Source of the DNA: Methylobacterium sp.
Lineage (GTDB): Bacteria > Pseudomonadota > Alphaproteobacteria > Rhizobiales > Beijerinckiaceae
DNA length: 5,285 nucleotides
Direction: 5' to 3'
NCBI GenBank assembly: GCA_020252865.1
Contig: JADCCH010000067.1
Location: forward strand, 1-5,285
Position numbers and translations under genes: made by a program. Positions 1 to 5,108 of the stretch are shown in pieces. How positions within the stretch are numbered: position 1 is the stretch's first letter; each line of letters opens with the position of its first letter. A model generated the notes under the pieces. That model had not been told where the DNA came from and ran no database searches. It was given only the letters and a program-made list of their open reading frames with translations.

Positions 1-255
1 AAGACCATCCGCGCGAAAAAGCAGGTGAGCCGCATCGATTACAACGTGTTCGAAGGCTACAAATGCACGGGCGTGCCGTGGATCACCCTCTCGCGCGGCA
101 GGATCGCCTGGAAGGATGGCGAGCTGCGGGCCGAGCGGGGCGACGGCGATTTCGTGGCCCGGCCCCCCTTCCCGGCGGCGCATGTCGCCAATGCGACATG
201 GAAGGAAATCTCGGCTCCCCGGCCGGTCGATCGCAAGATGGATGTCGTCCCGTGA
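1..255 (+). CDS. hydA: Dihydropyrimidinase / D-hydantoinase, C-terminal part (5' end outside window)
   Basis: The frame is open from base 1 and ends at TGA 253-255, giving the last 84 residues of a protein that is usually about 480 aa. The visible segment has the C-terminal hallmarks of the cyclic amidohydrolase (dihydropyrimidinase/hydantoinase) family: a DYNVFEGYKCTGVP stretch, then the beta-strand ITLSRGRIAWKDGE, then a GDGDFVARPPFP segment near the end. The family hydrolyses the ring of dihydrouracil, dihydrothymine or 5-substituted hydantoins to N-carbamoyl-beta- or alpha-amino acids in the cytoplasm. The metal-binding residues lie upstream of the window and cannot be checked. The next gene, an N-carbamoyl amino acid amidohydrolase, starts within this stop codon, which supports a pyrimidine or hydantoin degradation role. 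A GTG at position 25 is internal, not a start. Which ring substrate is preferred cannot be told from this part. Confidence 0.92.
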   Translation, partial: KTIRAKKQVSRIDYNVFEGYKCTGVPWITLSRGRIAWKDGELRAERGDGDFVARPPFPAAHVANATWKEISAPRPVDRKMDVVP

Positions 256-1505
256 ACCCGGCGAGCGCCACCAATCTTGTCATCAACCCGCAAAGGCTGT
301 GGGACAGCCTGATGGAGACGGCGAAGATTGGTGCCAACGAGAAGGGCGGCATCCATCGCCTCGCCCTGTCGGATGAGGATCGCGCGGTGCGCGACTGGTT
401 CCGGGCTGCCTGCGAGGCGCTGGGCTGCACCGTGACGGTGGATGATTGCGGCAACATGTTCGCGCGTCGGCCCGGCAAGCGGGCTGATCTCGATCCAATC
501 TGCATGGGCAGCCATCTCGACACGCAGCCCACCGGCGGCAAGTTCGATGGCGTGCTCGGCGTGCTCGCGGCCCTGGAGGTGATGCGCACGCTGCACGCCG
601 CCGGCTTCGAGACCAACGCGCCGATCGAGATCGTGAACTGGACCAACGAGGAAGGTGCGCGCTTCGCCCCGGCCATGCTCGCCTCGGGCGTCTTCGCCGG
701 GGCCTTCACGCGGGACTTCGCCTATGCGCGCGAGGATCGCGACAGCAAGGTGTTCCTCGCCGAACTGGAGCGCATCGGCTACCGGGGCACGGAGCCGGCA
801 GGCCAGAGGCGCATCGGCGCGATGTTCGAACTCCATATCGAGCAGGGCCCCATCCTGGAGGCCGAAGAGATGATGATCGGCGTCGTCACCGGCGTGCAGG
901 GCATGCGCTGGTACGAGGTGAATGTGCATGGCCAGTCGGCCCATACCGGCGCAACGCCGATGCATATGCGGAAGAATGCCCTGCTGGGCGCGGCCCGCAT
1001 GGTCGAGGCGATCCATGACATCGCCCTGGCGCATGGGCCGGATGCGGTGGGAACCGTGGGGCTGATGGAAGTCGAACCCAATTCGCGCAACGTGGTGCCC
1101 GGCGAGGTCTTCTTCTGCGTCGATCTCCGCCACCCGGATGAGGCGACGCTCGACGCAATGGAAATCGCTTTCCGCGCCGCGCTCCCGGCCGTCCTTGAGC
1201 CGCTGGGCCTCACCTTCGAGGAAAAGCGGATCTGGAGGAACCCAGCCGTGCGCTTCCACCCCGATCTCATCGCCTGTGTGCGCGAGGGAGCAAGAAAATC
1301 CGGCTATCGCATGCGGGATATGGTCTCTGGCGCGGGCCATGATGCGGCCTATATCGCGCGCGTCGCACCCACCACGATGATCTTCGTGCCCTGCGCGGGC
1401 GGCGTGAGCCACAATGAGGCGGAATCGACAACGCTCGAGGAATGCGGGGCGGGGGCTCAGGTTCTGCTAGAGGCCGTTCTGGCCTATGACCGGCGCTTCG
1501 CCTGA
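252..1505 (+). CDS. Zn-dependent M20-family amidohydrolase (N-carbamoyl-beta-alanine / N-carbamoyl-L-amino acid hydrolase type)
   Basis: This 417-aa protein has the normal length for the family. It should release CO2 and ammonia from an N-carbamoyl amino acid, the step after dihydropyrimidinase. All expected metal and catalytic residues are visible: His88 in GSHLDTQPTGGKFDG, bridging Asp99, the Glu133-Glu134 pair in WTNEEGARF, His195 in ELHIEQGP, and His387 in GGVSHNEAE. The dimerisation-lid segment VTGVQGMRWYEVNVHGQSAH follows the HIEQGP motif, NSRNVVPG lies in the lid domain, and SGAGHDA precedes the last ligand. GTG 252 is chosen as start because it makes a 4-bp GTGA overlap with the upstream stop and puts the conserved INPQRLWDSL near the N-terminus. 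The frame stays open back to ATG 63, but that start would overlap the upstream gene by 193 bp with a non-family sequence. The Shine-Dalgarno is weak, consistent with translational coupling. Allantoate amidohydrolase and N-carbamoyl-L-amino acid hydrolase (HyuC/AmaB) share these motifs; the neighbour favours N-carbamoyl-beta-alanine but does not prove it. Confidence 0.93.
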   Translation: MNPASATNLVINPQRLWDSLMETAKIGANEKGGIHRLALSDEDRAVRDWFRAACEALGCTVTVDDCGNMFARRPGKRADLDPICMGSHLDTQPTGGKFDGVLGVLAALEVMRTLHAAGFETNAPIEIVNWTNEEGARFAPAMLASGVFAGAFTRDFAYAREDRDSKVFLAELERIGYRGTEPAGQRRIGAMFELHIEQGPILEAEEMMIGVVTGVQGMRWYEVNVHGQSAHTGATPMHMRKNALLGAARMVEAIHDIALAHGPDAVGTVGLMEVEPNSRNVVPGEVFFCVDLRHPDEATLDAMEIAFRAALPAVLEPLGLTFEEKRIWRNPAVRFHPDLIACVREGARKSGYRMRDMVSGAGHDAAYIARVAPTTMIFVPCAGGVSHNEAESTTLEECGAGAQVLLEAVLAYDRRFA

Positions 1506-1641
1506 AGCGCGGGTTCACCACGGCCGGTCGCCGAACTTGCCAACCTGGCGATCTGGCGGCATTTTGGGCGATAAGGCAAGTCGCTGCACGCGCAAAGGCC
1601 GATCTTTCTGATCGCGTGCGGGATAAAGGAGTAACCCGATC
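1506..1641. other. Gene-free spacer with overlapping inverted repeats
   Basis: I see no plausible gene in these 136 bases. Three inverted repeats are present. The first is 1526-1532 with 1547-1553 (7 pairs including one G-T, 14-base loop). The second is ACTTGCC 1535-1541 with GGCAAGT 1575-1581 (perfect, 33-base loop). The third is GCACGCG 1586-1592 with CGCGTGC 1613-1619 (perfect, 20-base loop). The first two share bases and cannot form together. None is followed by a T-run, so a classical intrinsic terminator for the upstream operon is not evident. CTGGCG is repeated at 1545-1550 and 1553-1558. No convincing -35/-10 pair for the downstream gene was found. Confidence 0.5.
1625..1631 (+). promoter_or_regulatory. 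Ribosome binding site of the L,D-transpeptidase-like gene
   Basis: AAAGGAG lies 10 bases before ATG 1642. It is a good match to the Shine-Dalgarno consensus and supports that start. It sits 5 bases after the 1586-1619 inverted repeat. Confidence 0.75.
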
Positions 1642-2334
1642 ATGAGCCACCGCAACTTCCATCCCGAAGCCGCACGCGGCTTCAACCGGGGGCGGCTCGA
1701 TCGCCGGTCTTTCCTGTTGGGCGCTGCGGCCAGCGCGAGTGCGCTGAGCCTCGCAGGCTGCGTGACGAATGATGGCGGGATGAGCCTCGCTGAGGCCGAG
1801 AAGCATTACGGCGCGGTGGCGGACAAGAAATTCCCGATCTCCGCCGCCGATATCAGCCAGGTTGACCCGAAATTTTTTCGTCGCACGGTGAATTACGAAT
1901 CCGACGAGGCGCCCGGCACGATCATCGTCGATAACGCGAATTACTTCGTCTACCGCATCGAGGGCGAGGGGAAGGCCACGCGCTATGGCGCGAATGTCGG
2001 CCGCCAGGGCTTCCTCTGGCATGGTGAGGCCTATATCGGCCGCAAGGCCGAATGGCCGACCTGGACCCCTCCGCCGGAGATGATCAAGCGCCAGCCGGAA
2101 GTCGCGAAACATGCCCGTGGCATGCCCGGCGGGCCGGAAAATCCGCTCGGTGCGCGCACGCTCTATCTCTACCAGAACAACCGCTACACGCTCTACACGA
2201 TCTACTCGACGAGCGAGCCGGATACGATCGGCACCAACCTCACCAGTGGCTGCACGGGGCTGCTCACGCAGGACATGATCGACCTCTATGATCGGACCGC
2301 GATCAAGACCAAGGTGATCGTGATGAAGGCCTGA
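1642..2334 (+). CDS. L,D-transpeptidase-like (YkuD domain) exported lipoprotein with catalytic His replaced
   Basis: This 230-aa protein resembles the ErfK/YbiS/YkuD-domain proteins that crosslink peptidoglycan or attach lipoproteins to it in the periplasm. The N-terminus has a twin-arginine motif (DRRSFLLG, residues 20-27), a hydrophobic stretch, and a lipobox LAGC with Cys40. This suggests Tat export followed by lipidation; residue 41 is Val, not Asp, which fits outer-membrane sorting. The family core is clear: FPISAADISQVDPKFFRR, PGTIIVDNANYFVYR, GRKAEWPTWTPPPEMI, and MPGGPENPLGARTLYLYQ. The active-site Cys is kept (Cys204 in TSGCTGL). However, the usual IHGTxEPWTIG segment reads IYSTSEPDTIG, so Tyr188 and Ser189 replace His and Gly, and Gly206 replaces the Arg of SGCIRM. 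The frame is otherwise intact, so a decayed or repurposed paralogue is possible. It does not appear coupled to the upstream catabolic genes: the gap is 136 bp and it has its own Shine-Dalgarno. Family assignment is confident; enzymatic activity is doubtful. Confidence 0.88.
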   Translation: MSHRNFHPEAARGFNRGRLDRRSFLLGAAASASALSLAGCVTNDGGMSLAEAEKHYGAVADKKFPISAADISQVDPKFFRRTVNYESDEAPGTIIVDNANYFVYRIEGEGKATRYGANVGRQGFLWHGEAYIGRKAEWPTWTPPPEMIKRQPEVAKHARGMPGGPENPLGARTLYLYQNNRYTLYTIYSTSEPDTIGTNLTSGCTGLLTQDMIDLYDRTAIKTKVIVMKA

Positions 2335-2363
2335 GCCTTCGCATTGCTGCCGGCGTCTCAGGC
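2329..2363. terminator. Inverted repeat between convergent genes, possible bidirectional terminator
   Basis: GCCTGAG (2329-2335) and CTCAGGC (2357-2363) form a perfect 7-bp inverted repeat with a 21-base loop. Each arm contains the TGA stop of one of the two convergent genes. There is no T-run on either side, so efficient intrinsic termination is uncertain. The call rests on location and symmetry. Confidence 0.3.
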
Positions 2364-3296
2364 GCCCATGCCCGCGCTGCCGGCCGCTATCGTGAGCGAC
2401 CAGCCGCGCTCGTCACGCGGCTGCACGATTTCCTTCGCGAGCCAATCCGAGAACATCCGCAAGATGCCGCCCTGCCGCGTTTCGCGCGGGTAGACGAGAT
2501 GATGCCCGATATAGGTGATGTTCACTGATGCGCTTGCGAGCGGGGCGACCAGTTTCCCGCTGGAAATCTCGCGCTCGGCGAGCAGGGTCGATTCCAGCGC
2601 GACGCCCAGTCCGTCCGCTGCGACCGCGAGCGCCAGAAAACTCCGGTCAAACCGCAGATCATGGTTCAGCACGGGGTTGAGACCATTGGCATCGAACCAG
2701 TGGTGCCAGCGCACCTGCTTGTTGTCGCTGAGGATGAGGTTGCAATCGAGCAGGTCGCGCGGGCCATGGATGCGTTTTGCCATCTCGGGCGAGCAGAGCG
2801 GCGTCACGGTTTCGCGGGCGAGCGGCACGGCGATCACCCCCGGAGCGTGGATCGGCCCATAGACGATGTCCGCGTCGAAATCGTCGGTGTTGAAGCGCGG
2901 GTAATCCGTGCCTGCGGAGAGGCGCACCTCGATGCCGGGATGGGCGGCGAGGAATTGCGGCAGGCGCGGCGTGAGCCAGGCATAGGCGATGGATGGCGCC
3001 GAATGAAGCCGCAGCACCTTCTTGCTCGGCCGGGCGGAGACCATGTCGAAGCCCCGGCGCAATTCATCGAAGGCGGCCACGACATGCCGCATGAAGACAT
3101 CTCCGCTCACGGTGAGGCGCACATGCCGGCCATCCTTCTCGAAGAGCTGCACGCCCATGGTTTGCTCGAGGTTCTTGAGAGCATGCGAAATGGCGCTGGG
3201 CGACAGGTTCAGCTCCGCCGCCGCCGCCTTGTGCGATCCGCGCCGCGCAACGGTCTCGAAAATCCGGATGGCCGAGAGCGAGACTTTCTGGAGCAT
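2358..3296 (-). CDS. LysR-type transcriptional regulator (GcvA-like)
   Basis: At 312 aa this is the normal length for a LysR-type regulator. Residues about 6-65 form the winged helix-turn-helix: SAIRIFETVARRGSHKAAAA, then ELNLSPSAISHALKNLEQ, then the wing VQLFEKDGRHVRLTVSG. Residues about 92-295 form the periplasmic-binding-protein-like effector domain, beginning VLRLHSAPSIAYAWLTPRLP. The RWHHWFDANGL segment (196-206) and DRSFLALAVAADGLGVAL (217-234) are typical of the GcvA-like group. The start ATG is 3296-3294, with AAGGA at 3304-3300 only 3 bases upstream, a short spacing. The gene is transcribed away from the SDR/transketolase operon across a 227-bp gap containing a LysR-type T-N11-A box. 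This is the classic arrangement in which such a regulator represses itself and activates the divergent operon in response to a pathway metabolite. The inducer cannot be read from the sequence. Confidence 0.95.
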   Translation of the reverse strand: MLQKVSLSAIRIFETVARRGSHKAAAAELNLSPSAISHALKNLEQTMGVQLFEKDGRHVRLTVSGDVFMRHVVAAFDELRRGFDMVSARPSKKVLRLHSAPSIAYAWLTPRLPQFLAAHPGIEVRLSAGTDYPRFNTDDFDADIVYGPIHAPGVIAVPLARETVTPLCSPEMAKRIHGPRDLLDCNLILSDNKQVRWHHWFDANGLNPVLNHDLRFDRSFLALAVAADGLGVALESTLLAEREISSGKLVAPLASASVNITYIGHHLVYPRETRQGGILRMFSDWLAKEIVQPRDERGWSLTIAAGSAGMGA

Positions 3297-3299
3297 CGA

Positions 3300-3304
3300 T
3301 CCTT
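3300..3304 (-). promoter_or_regulatory. Ribosome binding site of the LysR-type regulator
   Basis: On the minus strand AAGGA is followed by TCG and then ATG. The 3-base spacing is shorter than ideal. The start is still preferred because the conserved helix-turn-helix begins about residue 6, as usual for LysR proteins. Confidence 0.45.
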
Positions 3305-3409
3305 GACTTCAGTTTGATGGAGTTCGTTGAGGGATGGGTGATCACGGGCGGTTGCGGTCGAAAAGCGCGAAGAAGCAAGCGACGACGAGGGCAGCTACGC
3401 CCCATCAGT

Positions 3410-3422
3410 TGAACGAAATTCA
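3410..3422. promoter_or_regulatory. Candidate LysR-type operator (T-N11-A box)
   Basis: TGAACGAAATTCA has perfect TGAA/TTCA half-sites separated by 5 bases, which gives the T-N11-A spacing known for LysR-type operators. Two flanking pairs (A3407-T3425 and G3408-C3424) extend the dyad. The half-site GTTGAA at 3408-3413 recurs at 3429-3434, exactly 21 bases on, about two helical turns, as expected for an extended recognition/activation region. It lies in the gap between the regulator and its divergent operon. Binding is inferred. Confidence 0.55.
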
Positions 3423-3451
3423 TCTTATGTTGAAAAACCACCGTTTGTCAG
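3422..3451 (-). promoter_or_regulatory. Candidate sigma-70 promoter of the LysR-type gene
   Basis: On the minus strand CTGACA (3451-3446, 5 of 6 to TTGACA) is followed by an 18-base spacer and TAAGAT (3427-3422, 4 of 6 to TATAAT). The expected transcription start near 3415 falls inside the T-N11-A box, which would suit autorepression. It leaves a leader of about 120 bases. Alphaproteobacterial promoters are often degenerate, so this is tentative. Confidence 0.35.
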
Positions 3452-3487
3452 CGGGCGTCTTCTGCCGTTCCTTCTCTGAAACATCAT

Positions 3488-3506
3488 GCGCTTCCCGATG
3501 AGGCGC
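3488..3506 (+). other. Leader hairpin before the SDR gene
   Basis: GCGCTTC (3488-3494) can pair with GAGGCGC (3500-3506): seven pairs including one G-U around a 5-base loop, ending 5 bases before the Shine-Dalgarno. A second pairing, TCTGCCG 3461-3467 with CGGCAGA 3506-3512, would enclose this hairpin and touch the first base of the Shine-Dalgarno. GC-rich DNA makes such stems common, so a role is unproven. Confidence 0.3.
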
Positions 3507-3511
3507 GGCAG

Positions 3512-3517
3512 AGGGAG
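3512..3517 (+). promoter_or_regulatory. Ribosome binding site of the SDR gene
   Basis: AGGGAG lies 6 bases before ATG 3524 and 9 bases before a second in-frame ATG at 3527. Both starts are workable and differ by one Met. Confidence 0.6.
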
Positions 3518-3523
3518 AAACGG

Positions 3524-4279
3524 ATGATGCTCCTCGAGGGCAAGACGGCCGCCATTTCCGGCGCGGCGAGTGCGCGCGGGATCGGTCTCGCTACTGCGCG
3601 GGTCTTTGCGAAACATGGCGCGCGCGTCGCCATTCTCGATATCGATGCGGCAGCGGCGAAGTCGGCCGCGGCGGAACTCGGAGCCGGGCATATCGGCATC
3701 GCCTGCGATGTCGCGAACAAGGCCTCCTGCGATGCGGCGGCGGCCGAGGTTCTCGGGACCTTCGGTCATCTCGATATTCTCATCAACAATGCCGGCGTGA
3801 CCCAGCCCGTGAAGACACTGGAGATCGACGAGGCGAGCTGGAACCGCATCCTCGACATCAACACCAAGGGCGTGCTGTTCCTCAGCCAGGCCTTCCTGCC
3901 CTCCATGCGGGCGCGCAAACAGGGTTCCATCGCCTGCATGTCGTCGGTTTCGGCGCAGCGCGGCGGCGGCATCTTCGGCGGCCCGCATTACTCGGCGGCG
4001 AAGGCGGGCGTGCTGGGCCTTGCGAAAGCCATGGCGCGCGAATTCGGGCCCGACGGCATTCGCGTGAACTGCGTGACGCCCGGCCTCATCCAGACCGACA
4101 TCACCGGCGGCAAACTCACGCCCGAGATGAAGGCGGAGATCAGCAAGGGCATTCCGCTGAGCCGGCTCGGCGAGGCCTCCGATGTCGCGGGCTGCTTCCT
4201 GTTCCTCGCCTCCGATCTCTCGGCCTATGTCACCGGGGCGGTGATCGATGTGAATGGGGGCATGCTCATCCATGGTTGA
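3524..4279 (+). CDS. Short-chain dehydrogenase/reductase (classical SDR, probably NAD-linked)
   Basis: At 251 aa this is the normal length for a classical SDR, a cytoplasmic NAD(P)-dependent alcohol/ketone oxidoreductase. The dinucleotide-binding Gly motif is GAASARGIG (13-21), the longer form with two extra residues. Asp39 at the end of beta-2 (VAILDID) favours NAD(H) over NADP(H). Asp62 (CDV), the NNAG motif (88-91), Asn113, Ser141 (MSSVS), Tyr156 and Lys160 (YSAAK) complete the cofactor-binding and catalytic set. VNCVTPGLIQTD (181-192) is the substrate-loop region, and the C-terminus VTGAVIDVNGG is typical. Database names for such proteins (3-oxoacyl-ACP reductase, gluconate 5-dehydrogenase) would be unreliable. 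It is first in an operon whose next gene starts 8 bp inside it and encodes a transketolase subunit. A sugar, sugar-alcohol or hydroxyketone substrate is therefore more likely than a fatty-acid one. The real substrate is unknown. Confidence 0.93.
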   Translation: MMLLEGKTAAISGAASARGIGLATARVFAKHGARVAILDIDAAAAKSAAAELGAGHIGIACDVANKASCDAAAAEVLGTFGHLDILINNAGVTQPVKTLEIDEASWNRILDINTKGVLFLSQAFLPSMRARKQGSIACMSSVSAQRGGGIFGGPHYSAAKAGVLGLAKAMAREFGPDGIRVNCVTPGLIQTDITGGKLTPEMKAEISKGIPLSRLGEASDVAGCFLFLASDLSAYVTGAVIDVNGGMLIHG

Positions 4280-5108
4280 TTTGCCAAACAGGACGCTTGC
4301 GGATCGCGCCTATCACATCCGCCGCTATGCCGTGCGGATGGGCGAGGTTCAGGGGCAGGGTTATATCGCGCAGGCGCTGGATATCGCGGACGTGCTCGCA
4401 GTCGCCTGGTTCCATGCGATGACCTATCGGGCGGACGATCCGGATTGGGAGGGCCGCGACCGCTTCCTGCTCTCGAACGGGCATTATGCCATCGCGCTCT
4501 ACGCCGCCTTTATCGAGGCGGGGATCATCCCCGAGGAAGAACTCGAAACCTACGGCTCGGATGACAGCCGCCTGCCGATGTCCGGCATGGCGCAATACAC
4601 GCCGGGCATGGAAATGTCGGGTGGCTCGCTGGGCGTGGGCCTCGCGATCGCCGTCGGCAAATGCCTCGGCCTCAAGCGCAAGGGCTCGAAGAATTTTGTC
4701 TACACGCTGTTCTCCGATGGCGAACTCGATGAAGGCTCGGTCTGGGAGGCGATCCTGTCGGCCGCCCATCACAGGCTCGACAACCTCATCGCGATCATCG
4801 ACGTGAACAACATGCAGGCCGATGGCCCCTCGAAGGAGGTCGCGAATTTCGAGCCGCTGGCCGAGAAACTGGAAGCCTTCGGCTGGTACACCCAGCGCAT
4901 CAACGGCAATGATCTCGAGGCCGTGCGGCAGGCCTTCGACAACGCAAAGGAGCACAAGGGCACCCGGCCCCGGATGATCATCGCCGATACCCTGATGGGC
5001 AAGGGCGTGCCTTTCCTCGAACAGCGCGAAAAGAGCCACTTCATCCGCGTCGATGCGCATGAATGGGCGCTGGCGCTCGAGGCGCTGGATGCAGGGAGGC
5101 CGGCATGA
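4272..5108 (+). CDS. Split transketolase, N-terminal (thiamine diphosphate-binding) subunit
   Basis: This 278-aa protein matches the separate N-terminal subunit of two-subunit transketolases (COG3959-like), which bind the ThDP pyrophosphate and Mg. Visible motifs are RFLLSNGHYAIALY (64-77, with His71), PGMEMSGGSLGVGL (111-124), SDGELDEGSVWEA (148-160) with Mg-ligand Asp149, NN at 179-180 (Asn179 is 30 residues after Asp149, as in transketolase), and GKGVPFLEQREKSHF (243-257) with His256. Two departures stand out. The family GDG motif reads SDG. The GHP motif, whose His contacts the donor substrate, reads GMA (residues 105-107). ATG 4272 is preferred: it overlaps the SDR stop by 8 bp and gives the usual N-terminus. 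An in-frame ATG at 4254 would add six residues. GGGGG at 4256-4260 may serve as Shine-Dalgarno. The gene overlaps the next by ATGA. The enzyme's donor and acceptor are unknown; known split enzymes include general, apulose-4-phosphate and sulfofructose types. Confidence 0.92.
   Translation: MVDLPNRTLADRAYHIRRYAVRMGEVQGQGYIAQALDIADVLAVAWFHAMTYRADDPDWEGRDRFLLSNGHYAIALYAAFIEAGIIPEEELETYGSDDSRLPMSGMAQYTPGMEMSGGSLGVGLAIAVGKCLGLKRKGSKNFVYTLFSDGELDEGSVWEAILSAAHHRLDNLIAIIDVNNMQADGPSKEVANFEPLAEKLEAFGWYTQRINGNDLEAVRQAFDNAKEHKGTRPRMIIADTLMGKGVPFLEQREKSHFIRVDAHEWALALEALDAGRPA

Noticed and set aside
57..1412. Minus-strand frame of 451 codons opposite the zinc amidohydrolase
   Set aside because: It is an antisense shadow of a strongly conserved plus-strand gene in GC-rich DNA. 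Its translation is His/Arg/Ala-rich with no family motif.
1538..1565. Possible promoter TTGCCA with a 16-base spacer and CATTTT
   Set aside because: The -35 is 5 of 6, but the -10 matches only 3 of 6 and better spacings were not found, so it is too weak to annotate.
1267..2112. Minus-strand frame of 281 codons across the spacer and the transpeptidase-like gene
   Set aside because: It crosses two real plus-strand genes and the spacer, has low-complexity Arg/Pro/Ala composition, and shows no recognisable domain.
2661..3317. Plus-strand frame of 218 codons opposite the LysR gene
   Set aside because: The minus strand encodes a full-length LysR regulator. The plus frame is a shadow and starts inside it without a Shine-Dalgarno.
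3430..3458. Possible plus-strand promoter with TTGAAA as -35 for the SDR operon
   Set aside because: No acceptable -10 occurs at 16-18 bases spacing (GGGCGT region), so the operon promoter remains unlocated.
3425..4273. Minus-strand frame of 282 codons opposite the SDR gene
   Set aside because: The plus-strand SDR has a complete catalytic set. The antisense translation is His/Arg/Gly-rich and typical of a codon-bias shadow.
4266..5060. Minus-strand frame of 264 codons opposite the transketolase subunit
   Set aside because: It mirrors a gene with clear ThDP-binding motifs and shows no independent motif.
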